A stretch of DNA of 64,000 nt, taken from Sphingomonas sp. Leaf67 (GTDB lineage Bacteria; Pseudomonadota; Alphaproteobacteria; Sphingomonadales; Sphingomonadaceae). The stretch covers positions 248,001-312,000 of the forward strand of contig NZ_LMLP01000019.1 of NCBI RefSeq assembly GCF_001421965.1, read 5' to 3'. Below the pieces are notes generated by a model. It saw nothing but the letters and a program-made list of their open reading frames with translations, had not been told where the DNA came from and did not search any database. Positions 1-10,298 of this stretch are shown in pieces. Both the position numbers and the translations under genes were made by a program. Numbering within the stretch: the first letter of the stretch is position 1; every line of letters starts with the position of its first letter.

Positions 1-627
1 GAGGCTGTTCTTGACCCGGTGCGACGCCTCGCGCGTCAGCAATTCCTGATGCTCGATCGCGGCGCGCAGATTATTCTCCGCCTCCAGCCGTTCGATCGCG
101 ACACCGATCAGGTTCGCGAAGCCCTGCATGAAGGCAAGGTCGTCTTCCTCGAACCGCCCGTCCTGCCGGCTATCGACCTCCAGCACGCCGAAGCGCTTGC
201 CATTCGCCTCCACCAGCACGTTGATCGCGCGCTTCACGCCGTGGTCCGCCATGAAGTCAGGGGTACGGAACCGCTTCTCGTCACGCAGATGATTGGAAAT
301 CACCGGTTCGCCGGTCTGGAACGCAAAACCGGCCGGCGACCCGAGATCGTCACCTATCTCCGCCCCGCCGACGACGCCCTCGTTCCAGCCCACCCCGGCA
401 CGGACGATCAGCCCGCCGCGCGCCGTGTCGTGATGCAGGAACTTCGCGAGCCGCGTCCGCATTCCGTTCGCGGCCAGTTCGACCGCAGCACGGACGATTT
501 CGTCGATATCGCGGCTGCGCAGCGCGACCCCCCCGAACCGGGCGAGAATGCGCTGCTGGTCGAGGCGATACCGGATCGCATCGGCGGGATCGTCCGACCC
601 CGCCCCGTTTTCCTCGACCACCGGCAT
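1..627 (-). CDS. GAF-domain sensor histidine kinase, HRxxN type (5' part only)
   Basis: The gene starts at an ATG (627-625) and runs off the left edge, leaving 209 residues. Residues about 25-185 look like a GAF sensor domain, with motifs such as GVLEVDSRQDGRF. Near the edge the sequence REASHRVKNSL is the phospho-acceptor H-box of HisKA_2/HWE kinases, with the HRxxN signature. In sphingomonads such soluble HRxxN kinases commonly feed PhyR, whose gene lies near 39-40 kb here, but the partner of this protein is inferred. The start is 4 bases after the ettA stop on the same strand, so translation is probably coupled. The ATP-binding domain is outside the window. Confidence 0.85.
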   Translation of the reverse strand, partial: MPVVEENGAGSDDPADAIRYRLDQQRILARFGGVALRSRDIDEIVRAAVELAANGMRTRLAKFLHHDTARGGLIVRAGVGWNEGVVGGAEIGDDLGSPAGFAFQTGEPVISNHLRDEKRFRTPDFMADHGVKRAINVLVEANGKRFGVLEVDSRQDGRFEEDDLAFMQGFANLIGVAIERLEAENNLRAAIEHQELLTREASHRVKNSL

Positions 628-631
628 GCGC

Positions 632-2311
<1,680 letters not shown>

Positions 2312-2502
2312 TGCCGAAGGCTCCGTTTCGAATGTCGGGATGGGGTATAAGCGTCTGCCGCGATGTAGCGACGGGCCGGTGACTTGGCAACGCGGGGGCA
2401 TTCGGGCGAGATGGACCGAACGCCCTTTCCCCACGCCCGCAAGGATTTGCGTTCTTCCAAGCTGACCGTATGGAACGGCGCAGAACCAAAAAGGGGAACT
2501 CC

Positions 2503-3861
2503 ATGCGCCGCCTGCTCCTAGCCGCCTTTGCCCTACCCCTTCCCGCCTTCGCCCAGTCGATCGACGTCGCGGCGCTGCGCGATGCCGCGCTGAACGACAC
2601 CGTCGCATGGGACATTACCGAAGGCCTCACCACCGAGATCGGCCCCCGCCTTGCCGGCACTCCCGACGAGGCACGCGCCCGCGACTGGGCGGTGGCGCGG
2701 CTGAAGGCATTGGGGTTCAGCAATGTTCGCATCGAACCCTATCAGATGCCGGTCTGGGTCCGGGGCGAGGAGCGCGCCGCGATCGTCAGCCCCTTCCCCC
2801 AGCCGCTGGCCATCACCGCGCTCGGCAATTCGGGAGCGACGCCAGCGAGGGGACTGGAAGCGGAGATCGTCTATTTCCCGACGCTCGACGATCTGAAGGC
2901 GGCGCCGGACGGTAGCCTGAAGGGCAAAATCGCGTTCGTCAGCCACGCCATGGCCGCGACGCAGGACGGGTCGAGCTATGGCGCATTCGGCGCGGTCCGC
3001 CGCGCCGGCCCGGCGATCGCTGCGCAGAAGGGGGCGGCGGCGATCGTCATCCGCTCGGTCGGCACCGATCATCATCGCAATCCGCATGCCGGCAGCACCA
3101 GCTTTCCAGCCGGTACGACGCCCATCCCGGCGGGTGCGCTGTCGGTGCCCGACGCCGAACAGCTCGAACGCGTGCTCAAGCGCGGACAGCCGGTCCGGTT
3201 GCGCCTGACGCTGACCCCGCGCCAGATCGGCATGCGCGAATCGGGCAATGTCATCGCAGAGGTTCCGGGCAGCGATCCGGCCGCCGGGATCGTCCTGATC
3301 GGCGGGCACCTCGACAGCTGGGATCTCGGCACCGGCGCGATCGACGATGCCGCAGGTCTGGGCATCACCACCGCCGCCGCCAAGCGGATCATGGACGCCG
3401 GCCGCCCGCTCCGCACGATCCGGGTCGTGTGGTTCGGCGCGGAGGAAGTGGGCGGCGTCGGCGGTGCGGCTTATGCCAAAGCGCATGCCGGTGACCGCCA
3501 TGTCGTGGCCGCGGAAAGCGATTTCGGGGCCGACCGGATCTGGAAGTTCGACGTCGCCCTGCCCCCCGAATCGGCCGCGATCGGAGACCGTCTGGCGACG
3601 GCGCTCGCGCCGCTTGGCATCACGCGAGGAACCGCCGTGGCCGGGGACGGAACCGACATCGGACCGACGCTGGCGCAAAATGTTGCCGCCGTCGATCTGG
3701 CCCAATCGGGGCTGCGCTATTTCGACCTGCACCACACGCCGGACGACACGCTGGACAAGGTAGACCCCGAACAATTGCGTCAAAACGTAGCGGCATGGAC
3801 GGCGATGCTGGCAGTCGTTACGAACGCGCCGGAGCCGATCGGACCGTTTCGTCGCAAGTGA
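2503..3861 (+). CDS. Exported M28-family metallopeptidase with PA domain
   Basis: A 452-residue secreted zinc peptidase resembling carboxypeptidase Q/aminopeptidases of family M28. Residues 1-18 form a signal peptide ending AFAQ. A PA insert domain spans about 115-230. Zinc ligands are visible in GGHLDSWDLGTGAIDDAAG (His/Asp), WFGAEEVGG (catalytic Glu-Glu), AESDFGA and DLHHTPDDTLD. The ATG at 2503 is preferred over 2470 because AGGGGA lies just upstream and the signal peptide starts there. Divergent from ettA. Likely degrades peptides in the periplasm; exact specificity is unknown. Confidence 0.9.
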   Translation: MRRLLLAAFALPLPAFAQSIDVAALRDAALNDTVAWDITEGLTTEIGPRLAGTPDEARARDWAVARLKALGFSNVRIEPYQMPVWVRGEERAAIVSPFPQPLAITALGNSGATPARGLEAEIVYFPTLDDLKAAPDGSLKGKIAFVSHAMAATQDGSSYGAFGAVRRAGPAIAAQKGAAAIVIRSVGTDHHRNPHAGSTSFPAGTTPIPAGALSVPDAEQLERVLKRGQPVRLRLTLTPRQIGMRESGNVIAEVPGSDPAAGIVLIGGHLDSWDLGTGAIDDAAGLGITTAAAKRIMDAGRPLRTIRVVWFGAEEVGGVGGAAYAKAHAGDRHVVAAESDFGADRIWKFDVALPPESAAIGDRLATALAPLGITRGTAVAGDGTDIGPTLAQNVAAVDLAQSGLRYFDLHHTPDDTLDKVDPEQLRQNVAAWTAMLAVVTNAPEPIGPFRRK

Positions 3862-4003
3862 CCACCGGTTCGCCATTGGTCGCAAAGCCCCATTCTTGCC
3901 ACAATTGGCGATTGACGGCGGCGTGGAAGGCGCTATTGCGGCAACTTCGCGACGGCGGTGACGCCGGCCTTTCGCGAAATGGATTTCTCTGGGAGTTACC
4001 CTT

Positions 4004-4249
4004 ATGAAGAAGATCATGCTCGTCGCCGCCGCAGCCGGCCTCCTCTCGGTCGCCGCTTGCAAGAACACCCCGACCGACAACGCCGCGGACGCAGCGTCGG
4101 ACAACCTGGAAATGCTGGCCGACAACCTCGAAGCGCAGGCTGAGAACACGTCGAACGAAGCCGTTGCCGCCGACCTGATGAACGCTTCGGAAAACGCCGA
4201 AGACGCGTCGGACGCGATCGAGAATTCGGCCGAGCTGAACGGCATGTAA
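4004..4249 (+). CDS. Small acidic lipoprotein
   Basis: 81 residues. The N-terminus has a basic start, a hydrophobic stretch and the lipobox SVAAC, so Cys-20 should be lipidated. The mature part is rich in Ala, Asn, Asp and Glu, lacks aromatics, and has a heptad-like pattern (DNLEMLADNLEAQAENTSN) suggesting a helical or coiled-coil lipoprotein. GGGAG lies 8-12 bases before the ATG. A strong terminator follows 48 bases after the stop, so it is probably monocistronic. Function not recognised. Confidence 0.8.
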   Translation: MKKIMLVAAAAGLLSVAACKNTPTDNAADAASDNLEMLADNLEAQAENTSNEAVAADLMNASENAEDASDAIENSAELNGM

Positions 4250-4296
4250 TCCATGTTCCCGCGCCCTTCGGGGCACGGGAAACCGGATTTCGGAAA

Positions 4297-4326
4297 GGGC
4301 GCCCCGGCAACGGCGGCGCCCTTTTT
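4297..4326 (+). terminator. Rho-independent terminator after small lipoprotein gene
   Basis: A 7-bp stem GGGCGCC (4297-4303) / GGCGCCC (4315-4321) is followed at once by TTTTT (4322-4326). It ends transcription of the lipoprotein gene. Confidence 0.88.
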
Positions 4327-4529
4327 CGTGTGCGTGGAATCGTTACGCCGCCGATCCCACGATGGCGCGATTGAGGCATCATTGCGGCTTACTCGTTGTC
4401 GGCTTCCAACGGGCCGGACCCGTCGTGGATGGCGGGGTACCTACCGATGGATCGCAACCTACTCCAAATAGGTGACAGGCGGCGGCAGCGGATCGCGCTA
4501 TGGTTTGGGCCGTAGGCGGGAGGCAATCG

Positions 4530-5003
4530 ATGACCGGACATGCGGGCAATTTGGGGAACTGGATCCTGCCGATGGCGGCGATCTTGCTGTCGGCATCCCC
4601 CGCCCTCGCGCAACCGGCACCCGGGATCGCCATGCCGCCTGAAATCGGTGCGGCCTATGGCCGGTTGGGCAAGGCGATGATGGCGCATGACGCCGCCGGG
4701 GTCAGGACCGTCTGGGCCGAGGATTTCGTGGTCAACGCGCCGAACAACGCCGTCCTGCGTCGTGAGGAAGTGATCGCGGTGATGGCACAGGACCTGATCG
4801 ACTATCGCGATTTTCGCAAACATATCACGCTGATCGACCGCAAGCCCGAGGTCACCGTGGTGATGGGCTATGATACCATGGTCCCGATCAAGGGACCGGG
4901 TGCCGGCAAGCAGGTGTTGCGCCCGTTCACCGATGTCTGGGCGAAGCGCAGCGGCAGCTGGCAGCTCATCGCCCGGCAGGCAACGATCGCCGCAACGCAG
5001 TAA
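4530..5003 (+). CDS. Exported NTF2-like (SnoaL/DUF4440-type) protein
   Basis: 157 residues. Signal peptide to about residue 28 (cleavage after SPALAQ). The mature part has the NTF2-like cone-fold pattern: a first helix AYGRLGKAMMAHDAAGV, then VWAEDFVVNAPNNAVLRREEV, and a final strand pair FTDVWAKRSGSWQLIARQAT typical of DUF4440/SnoaL proteins. The ATG at 4530 is chosen over 4500 because GGGAGG ends 6 bases upstream and the signal peptide fits. The ligand or substrate cannot be told. Followed 38 bases on by a membrane protein gene, possibly co-transcribed. Confidence 0.75.
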   Translation: MTGHAGNLGNWILPMAAILLSASPALAQPAPGIAMPPEIGAAYGRLGKAMMAHDAAGVRTVWAEDFVVNAPNNAVLRREEVIAVMAQDLIDYRDFRKHITLIDRKPEVTVVMGYDTMVPIKGPGAGKQVLRPFTDVWAKRSGSWQLIARQATIAATQ

Positions 5004-5041
5004 GCCGGCACCGGCTCGTCGTCGCCACTTCGGGAGGTCTC

Positions 5042-5869
5042 ATGCCCTATCGCCACGCGCACCGATGGCTGATCCTGTTGTTTCCGATGATCGCCCTCGC
5101 CTTCTGGCCCGGCTATTTCGGACGATTGGGGACCGCACCGTTCGCGCTGCATGCGCACGGCATCACCGCGACCGCATGGCTGGCGCTGCTGACCATGCAA
5201 AGCTGGTCGATTGCGACCGGCCGCATCACGTGGCACCGGGCAAGCGGCCTCGCCACGTTCGTCGTCCTGCCGCGGTTCGCTGCGGCAGGTCCGCTCGCGC
5301 TGCACAGCATGGCATCGTCGTGGCGGACCGATGCCGATCCATTCCACCCCGCCTATGGCGCCCGGTTGGCGATCGCCGACCTGATCGCCGGAGCGGCCGT
5401 GATCGCGATGGTCGCCTATGCGCTCTGGCAGCGGCGTCGGGTGGCGGTGCATGCGTCGGCGATGCTTGCAACGGCGCTGCTGGTGCTGCCGCCGATCCTC
5501 GGGCGGTTGCTGCCGGCGGTCCCCGGCTATCCGAGCGGCGGCGTGGCGGGGTTCGACGGATTTCACCTGTCGTTCGAACTTGCCAACCTCCTTACGCTGC
5601 TGATCGCGATCGTCCTTGCGATGCGCAGGGAGGCGCGCGGTGTCGGCTTCGCCTTTGCCGCGATCGCAACCGCCGCGCAGATGATCGCGTTCGAGACGAT
5701 CGGCGATACCGCCGCGTGGCATCGTTGCGTGATGCTGCTGACCGACATGCCGCCGGGGCTGCTGGCAGTCGCCGCGATGGTGGCGAGCGGGGCGCTGCTA
5801 TGGTCGGCATGGCATCTGGTCCCGCCCCGTACCATAGTGCAGCAAGACGTTGCTCCTGCCGGTCTTTAG
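5042..5869 (+). CDS. Multi-pass membrane protein of unknown function
   Basis: 275 residues with about seven or eight hydrophobic segments, for example WLILLFPMIALAFWPGYF near 9-26, TATAWLALLTMQSW, IADLIAGAAVIAMVAYAL and LLAVAAMVASGALLWSAW. His residues occur in or beside membrane segments (LHAHGITAT, WHRASG), a layout seen in small heme- or quinone-related membrane families, but I do not recognise the family. A GGGAGG site ends 5 bases before the ATG. Follows the NTF2-like gene in the same direction. Confidence 0.75.
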   Translation: MPYRHAHRWLILLFPMIALAFWPGYFGRLGTAPFALHAHGITATAWLALLTMQSWSIATGRITWHRASGLATFVVLPRFAAAGPLALHSMASSWRTDADPFHPAYGARLAIADLIAGAAVIAMVAYALWQRRRVAVHASAMLATALLVLPPILGRLLPAVPGYPSGGVAGFDGFHLSFELANLLTLLIAIVLAMRREARGVGFAFAAIATAAQMIAFETIGDTAAWHRCVMLLTDMPPGLLAVAAMVASGALLWSAWHLVPPRTIVQQDVAPAGL

Positions 5870-5950
5870 CGATCGATGATGCGCTCCCGTCACCGTCCGC
5901 CATCCTGCGCAACGGGGTGGTAAGGTCGGACGGAACAAGCTCGGGCGGCG

Positions 5951-6265
5951 GTGACGCGTGACAAAGACGATGCCGCAGCATTCGCGCAGCTTGACCGGGA
6001 GGCGTACGCGACCGACGTAGCGCGTATGACCGATCCACGCGCTGCGATACTGGACCTTCTCGCGCAGCGCGCGGCAGGCGCGACGATCTGCCCAAGCGAA
6101 GTGGCACGTGCGCTGTCGCCGGAGGACTGGCGCAGTATGATGCCGTCGGTCCACACGGCGGTCGACGGGCTGGTCCGCGACGGATCGGTGCGGCTGAGCT
6201 GGAAGGGGAAGCCATTGGCGACGCGGGCGGGACCGTACCGGATCGGCCGTTTCGACGACGATTGA
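5951..6265 (+). CDS. DUF3253-family protein (small winged-helix-like)
   Basis: 104 residues from a GTG; an in-frame ATG at 6027 would give about 79 residues starting MTDPRAAILDLLAQRA, which is the usual start of DUF3253 proteins. The conserved TICPSEVARAL and SWKGKPL segments identify the family, which looks like a small winged-helix fold of unknown role. Neither start has a well-placed ribosome-binding site, so the start is uncertain. Confidence 0.75.
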   Translation: MTRDKDDAAAFAQLDREAYATDVARMTDPRAAILDLLAQRAAGATICPSEVARALSPEDWRSMMPSVHTAVDGLVRDGSVRLSWKGKPLATRAGPYRIGRFDDD

Positions 6266-6312
6266 GGTCAACTCCCCTCCCACACCGGTCGGCAGTGCGC
6301 TACCCTGCGGAC

Positions 6313-6567
6313 ATGGCGAAGAAGAAGCGCTACCTGACCGCGACGATGGCCGACGGCTATGTGAAGACGATCGGCCCCACCGCCGCGCCGTTCACGCATT
6401 ACTGGCGTATCGTCGCGCACCTGCGCGACGGAAAGACCGAGGTCTTCTGGGGACACGCCACCTCCGTCCGGGAAGCGGCGAGCAAGAAGGCGCTGACCGA
6501 ACAGGCCGCGCGGCGGCACGGCTGGAGGGGCTTCGATTTCGAGATCGCCGAGCTTACCGAACATTGA
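6313..6567 (+). CDS. Hypothetical small basic protein
   Basis: 84 residues, beginning MAKKKRYLTATMADGYVK. There is no signal peptide or membrane segment. Aromatic and charged residues are mixed (THYWRIVAHLRDGKTEVFWG) and the C-terminus is acidic. Base composition and codon use match the surroundings. No family recognised. The reading frame is open upstream to 6262, but the ATG at 6313 gives a plausible N-terminus. Confidence 0.6.
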   Translation: MAKKKRYLTATMADGYVKTIGPTAAPFTHYWRIVAHLRDGKTEVFWGHATSVREAASKKALTEQAARRHGWRGFDFEIAELTEH

Positions 6568-6694
6568 TGCGCTGCGTCCGGCGGGCGGCTGATTGTGGCC
6601 GATCGGACGTTCGTGATCGCCGGTCGCATCGGGCACCGAGCGGCGCTAAAGCGGAACGATCCCGGGCAGCTTGCCTGCCGACGCGCCTCGAAGG

Positions 6695-7819
6695 ATGCCG
6701 ATCATCTTCCTCGTCTTCCTGATACCCGCGATCTACGTCGCGTCTCGCACCCTCTGGCCGCTGGCGTTGTCGCTCTGGAGCAAGATCGTCGTGGCGCTGC
6801 TCCTGCTCGTCATATCGCAATATCACCTCTGGAGCAGGCTGTCCTCGGGTTCGGTCTTCGCACCCGAGTTCCCGCGCCCGGTCGTCATCCTCTTCAACTG
6901 GGCGTTCGGGGCGCTGGTACTGCTGTGGCTGGTTCAGATCTTGCTCGATCTCGGGCTGCTGGCAACGGCAGTCGTCCGGTTGCAAAGCGTCAGGCTGCCG
7001 GATGCGGCGCGATATGGCGCGACCGGTCTGGCGGTGGTGGCCAGCGCGATCGGCGTCGCCAATGCGGTGCGGGTCCCGCCGATCCGGGACGTCGACGTGC
7101 AGGTCGCGGGTCTGCCGCCGCAATTCGAAGGATATCGCATCCTTCAATTGACCGATCTTCACATCAGCAAGCTGTTCCCCGGCGCCTGGGCAAGCGCCGT
7201 CGTGGCGCGCGCCAACGCGGCGAGCAGCGACGTGATCGTCGTCACCGGCGATTTCATCGATGGCTCGGTCGATATGCGACGCAAGGATGTCGAGCCGCTT
7301 CGCGCGCTTCGGGCTCCTGATGGCGTCTGGGCGATCCCGGGCAATCACGAATATTTCTTCGACTATGGCGTATGGATGCGGCACCTGACCGCGCTCGGTT
7401 TCCGGATGCTGCCCAATGCCCATATGGTCATCCGGCGCGGCGGCGCGGAACTGGTCGTCGCCGGCGTGACCGATCTGTCCGCCCCAAGCGTGGGTGAGGC
7501 AGGCCCGGACCTCGGTCTGGCGCTGCGCGGCGCACCGACCGATGCGCCGATCGTCCTTCTCGATCATCAACCGCGGCAAGCGCCGGACGCCGCCGCAAAG
7601 GGTGTGTCGCTCCAACTGTCCGGCCACACGCATGGCGGCATGATCGTGGGTATGGATCGGCTCGTCGCCCGCGCAAACGGCGGTTTCGTCGCGGGCCGCT
7701 ATCAGGTTGGTGACATGACCCTGTACGTCAGCAATGGCACGGGGCTGTGGCCGGGGTTCGCGCTCCGCCTCGGCGTGCCATCGGAGATGACCCGCTTCAC
7801 CTTGCGGGCCAAGACGTAA
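6695..7819 (+). CDS. Membrane-anchored metallophosphoesterase (YkuE/YaeI-like)
   Basis: About 374 residues. The first 140 hold four hydrophobic segments. The rest is a calcineurin-like phosphoesterase with the five metal-binding blocks visible: QLTDLHISK, VTGDFIDGS, PGNHEYFFD, LDHQP and LSGHTHGGM. Relatives hydrolyse phosphodiester or pyrophosphate bonds in lipids such as UDP-diacylglucosamine or are of unknown substrate. Start is uncertain: a TTG at 6671 would add 8 residues; the ATG at 6695 precedes the first hydrophobic run. Confidence 0.88.
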   Translation: MPIIFLVFLIPAIYVASRTLWPLALSLWSKIVVALLLLVISQYHLWSRLSSGSVFAPEFPRPVVILFNWAFGALVLLWLVQILLDLGLLATAVVRLQSVRLPDAARYGATGLAVVASAIGVANAVRVPPIRDVDVQVAGLPPQFEGYRILQLTDLHISKLFPGAWASAVVARANAASSDVIVVTGDFIDGSVDMRRKDVEPLRALRAPDGVWAIPGNHEYFFDYGVWMRHLTALGFRMLPNAHMVIRRGGAELVVAGVTDLSAPSVGEAGPDLGLALRGAPTDAPIVLLDHQPRQAPDAAAKGVSLQLSGHTHGGMIVGMDRLVARANGGFVAGRYQVGDMTLYVSNGTGLWPGFALRLGVPSEMTRFTLRAKT

Positions 7820-8653
7820 CGGGCTGATGCAGCCATCAAGATTGATGGTAGCGCCCGATCACCATCATCAACACCGCATGACCATGTCGCTGGCCGTTGC
7901 GCGAGGCATGGCCCTCAAGGCCAAAGGCTATCGCACCGGCCCGTTCCAGACCGAAATCGTCAACGTCCCCCTCCAGCGTGCATTACCTGCCGCCGTTCTC
8001 CCGGCTTGGCGGCTCTGATCGATCACTGCCCGAACGTGCCGCCTTGAGTTCGGCGCGGGAGCAGCCGTCCTTCGAATATCGGGCAGACAAGGCGTTGTTG
8101 CTGCCGCTCGATCTACATCCGCTCCTGCGGTGATGGATGGCGCGCGCTGAGCCACATGCGGTTCGATGTCGCGATGAGCGAGCGGCGGGCGGGCATGGTC
8201 GTCGAGGCGGACCGCACGAGCATGCGGTATCACGAGTTGACCGATCTGATCCTCGAGCGTGGCAAGCCGAACATGATGGTCAGCGCCAACGAGACCGAAT
8301 GACCACACTCGTCACTTGGCTACGCTACCCTGGTCGCTGTGGCAGCCCGCAGATGACGCGCGAAAACGGCTTGCGCCGCTGGCAGAAGCGGGGGGGGGTC
8401 AAGCGAACCACCGACCGCGAGCACGCATGGCCGGTCGCATCGAACACCATCGGCCAGGACTTCACCACGACAGCACCCGACCGGAAATGAAGCGTGGGCC
8501 TCTCCTGCACCTAAACGCGGGCGGGGGTAGCCGATCACGGTTTTACAACCCGGTGCAGCGCCATCCCGCGCTCGACTACATCAGCCTGGCGCAATGCAAA
8601 CCAACCGTACCGAACGGAGCAAATACCTCACCACGCAAGCGGGGCAGGTCCAC
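7820..8653. other. 834-bp stretch without an intact gene
   Basis: Between the phosphoesterase and the GH125 gene there is no full-length reading frame with convincing coding character. The right half (8102-8610) holds recognisable IS3-type transposase debris, listed separately. In the left half (7820-8101) I see only a 63-codon frame at 7827-8018 whose product matches nothing I know. A run of nine G lies at 8390-8398. Confidence 0.7.
8102..8610 (+). mobile_element. Decayed IS3-family insertion sequence fragments (orfB debris)
   Basis: Three fragments of IS3-type OrfB integrase are readable on the + strand in different frames. Fragment A (about 8156-8299) reads LILERGKPNMMVSANETE, matching the usual RGKPxxIVSDNGTE block with the catalytic Asp changed to Ala. 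Fragment B (8353-8490) reads TRENGLRRWQKRGGVKRTTD then EHAWPVASNTIGQDFTTTAP, the N-terminal part of OrfB. Fragment C (8534-8606) reads RFYNPVQRHPALDYIS, the C-terminal YNPxRRHSxLGYxS block. The order A-B-C differs from an intact OrfB (B-A-C), so at least two insertions or a rearrangement are implied. No terminal inverted repeats could be assigned. Confidence 0.72.
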
Positions 8654-10120
8654 CTAGACCTTGATCCCGTCGAGCGGCATCTTGAGCAGGCGTGGTCGCG
8701 TTGCGGCGATGTGCAGAATCAGTTCGCCGAACAGACCATTGGCCCATGCGAACCAGTCGCGGCTGAACTTGGCGGCATCGTCCTTTTCAAACGCCTCGTG
8801 CATGAAGCCGGTGCCGGCGTGGGTCCGCTTGAGCGTGGCGAGGCATTGCAGGATGGTCGCGTCGTCGGTCGTGCTGAGCGCACGCACGATCAGCGACATC
8901 GGCCAGATATAGTTCACCCCCTGATGCGGTCCACCAATCCCCTCGCCCGCCGTGCCCTTGAAGAACCATGGGTTCGCCTCGCTCCACGCGGCCTTCGCGG
9001 TACGCTGCCACCGCGCGTCGTCGGCGGGAACGCAACCGAGCCAGGCAAGGCTCGACAGCGACGGCACATTGGCGTCGTCCATGAAGATCGCGTTGCCATA
9101 GCCGTCAACCTCATAGGCCCAGACGTCGCTTCCATCGGCCAGCCGCATGATACCATGCTGTGCGGTCGCGGTGGCTACTTCGTCGGCCAGTCGAACGGCG
9201 TCGTCCGCCAGCGCAGTGTCGCGACGGGCTTCGTTGGCGACCTGCGCCATTTCGCGCAGCGTCGTCACCGCAAACAGGTTGGCTGGCACGAACAGCGAAT
9301 ATTGGCAGGCATCGTCCGACGGGCGGAAACCCGAATGGATCATGCCGTTCTTGCGCGTCGGCGTGCCATAGCCGGCGAGCAACGTCTCGGTCGGCTGGCG
9401 GCTGGCGCGCTGGAATTTATACGGACCAGGGCCGTCCTTGCGCTGCTGTTCGCGGAAGGTACGGACGATCGCGCGCATCGCATCGGCCCATTGCATGTCG
9501 AACGGCGCGGCATCGCGAGTCGCACGCCAATAGCCGTGGGACAGCCGCATCGAATAGCAGAGCGAATCGATCTCCCATTTCCGCTCGGCGACGCCGGGTC
9601 GCATCTCGGTATCGTCCGCCTTGGCCCAGGATAGCGCAGTCGGCGCGCTCGGGTCTTCCATGAAGGCGTTGGCATAGGGATCGATCAGAACACTGCGCGC
9701 ATGGCGGGCGATCAGTCCGCGGAACAGTTCGCGCAGCTTCGCATCCTGCCGGGCGAGATGCAGATAGGATTTTACCTGCGCAGCGGAATCGCGCAGCCAC
9801 AGGCACGGAATGTCGCCGGTAATGACGAAGCTGTCGGGTTTGCCGTCGACCGTCGCCATCCGCACCGTGGTGTCGAGCGTGTTCGGATAGCAATTGGCGA
9901 ACAGCCACGCGACTTCCGGATCGGCGATCATCCGGCTGACCCGCGCAATTTCCTGTTCGACCGCGCTGCTGACGAAGCGACGGTCGGCGGGCGCGGGACG
10001 CTTGCTCGGGAAGCGAGCGCCCGTTCCCTGCCCCGCCGCGACCGGTGCGATCCCGGCGCTTGCGAGGCCGGCACCCAGCAGCGCACCCCGCACCATCAGA
10101 TTACGTCGGTCGGTCGGCAT
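8654..10120 (-). CDS. Exported glycoside hydrolase family 125 (metal-independent alpha-mannosidase)
   Basis: 488 residues. The N-terminus has a Tat-type signal (DRRNLMVRGALLGAG, cleavage near VAAG). The GH125/DUF1237 hallmarks are present: IPCLWLRDSAAQV, HSGFRPSDDACQYS with the proposed catalytic Asp, GYGNAIFMDDANVP and GPHQGVNYIWPMSL. GH125 enzymes are exo-alpha-1,6-mannosidases acting without metal. The ATG at 10120 is chosen because AAAGGA lies just upstream and the Tat signal begins there, although the frame is open further. A TonB receptor and exported sugar oxidoreductase lie within 7 kb, but no direct operon link exists. Confidence 0.9.
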   Translation of the reverse strand: MPTDRRNLMVRGALLGAGLASAGIAPVAAGQGTGARFPSKRPAPADRRFVSSAVEQEIARVSRMIADPEVAWLFANCYPNTLDTTVRMATVDGKPDSFVITGDIPCLWLRDSAAQVKSYLHLARQDAKLRELFRGLIARHARSVLIDPYANAFMEDPSAPTALSWAKADDTEMRPGVAERKWEIDSLCYSMRLSHGYWRATRDAAPFDMQWADAMRAIVRTFREQQRKDGPGPYKFQRASRQPTETLLAGYGTPTRKNGMIHSGFRPSDDACQYSLFVPANLFAVTTLREMAQVANEARRDTALADDAVRLADEVATATAQHGIMRLADGSDVWAYEVDGYGNAIFMDDANVPSLSSLAWLGCVPADDARWQRTAKAAWSEANPWFFKGTAGEGIGGPHQGVNYIWPMSLIVRALSTTDDATILQCLATLKRTHAGTGFMHEAFEKDDAAKFSRDWFAWANGLFGELILHIAATRPRLLKMPLDGIKV

Positions 10121-10298
10121 CACGGTCCTTTCATAAGCATCACGGGACCGTTGCCCTGCAATGGCCGCCGAGGAAAGCCTGATGCGACGGCTTCGCCTCG
10201 TCAGGAACAAGGAGGCGGTCCGATCGTGCCGGTCCGGCGCGTTGCGTCGCCATCTTCGCCATGTCACAACCGCGTCATCCCGTTGCCCCGGAGGTTCG

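Noticed and set aside
7827..8018. 63-codon frame near the IS debris
   Set aside because: No recognisable domain, weak start, inside a decayed region; not enough to call a gene.
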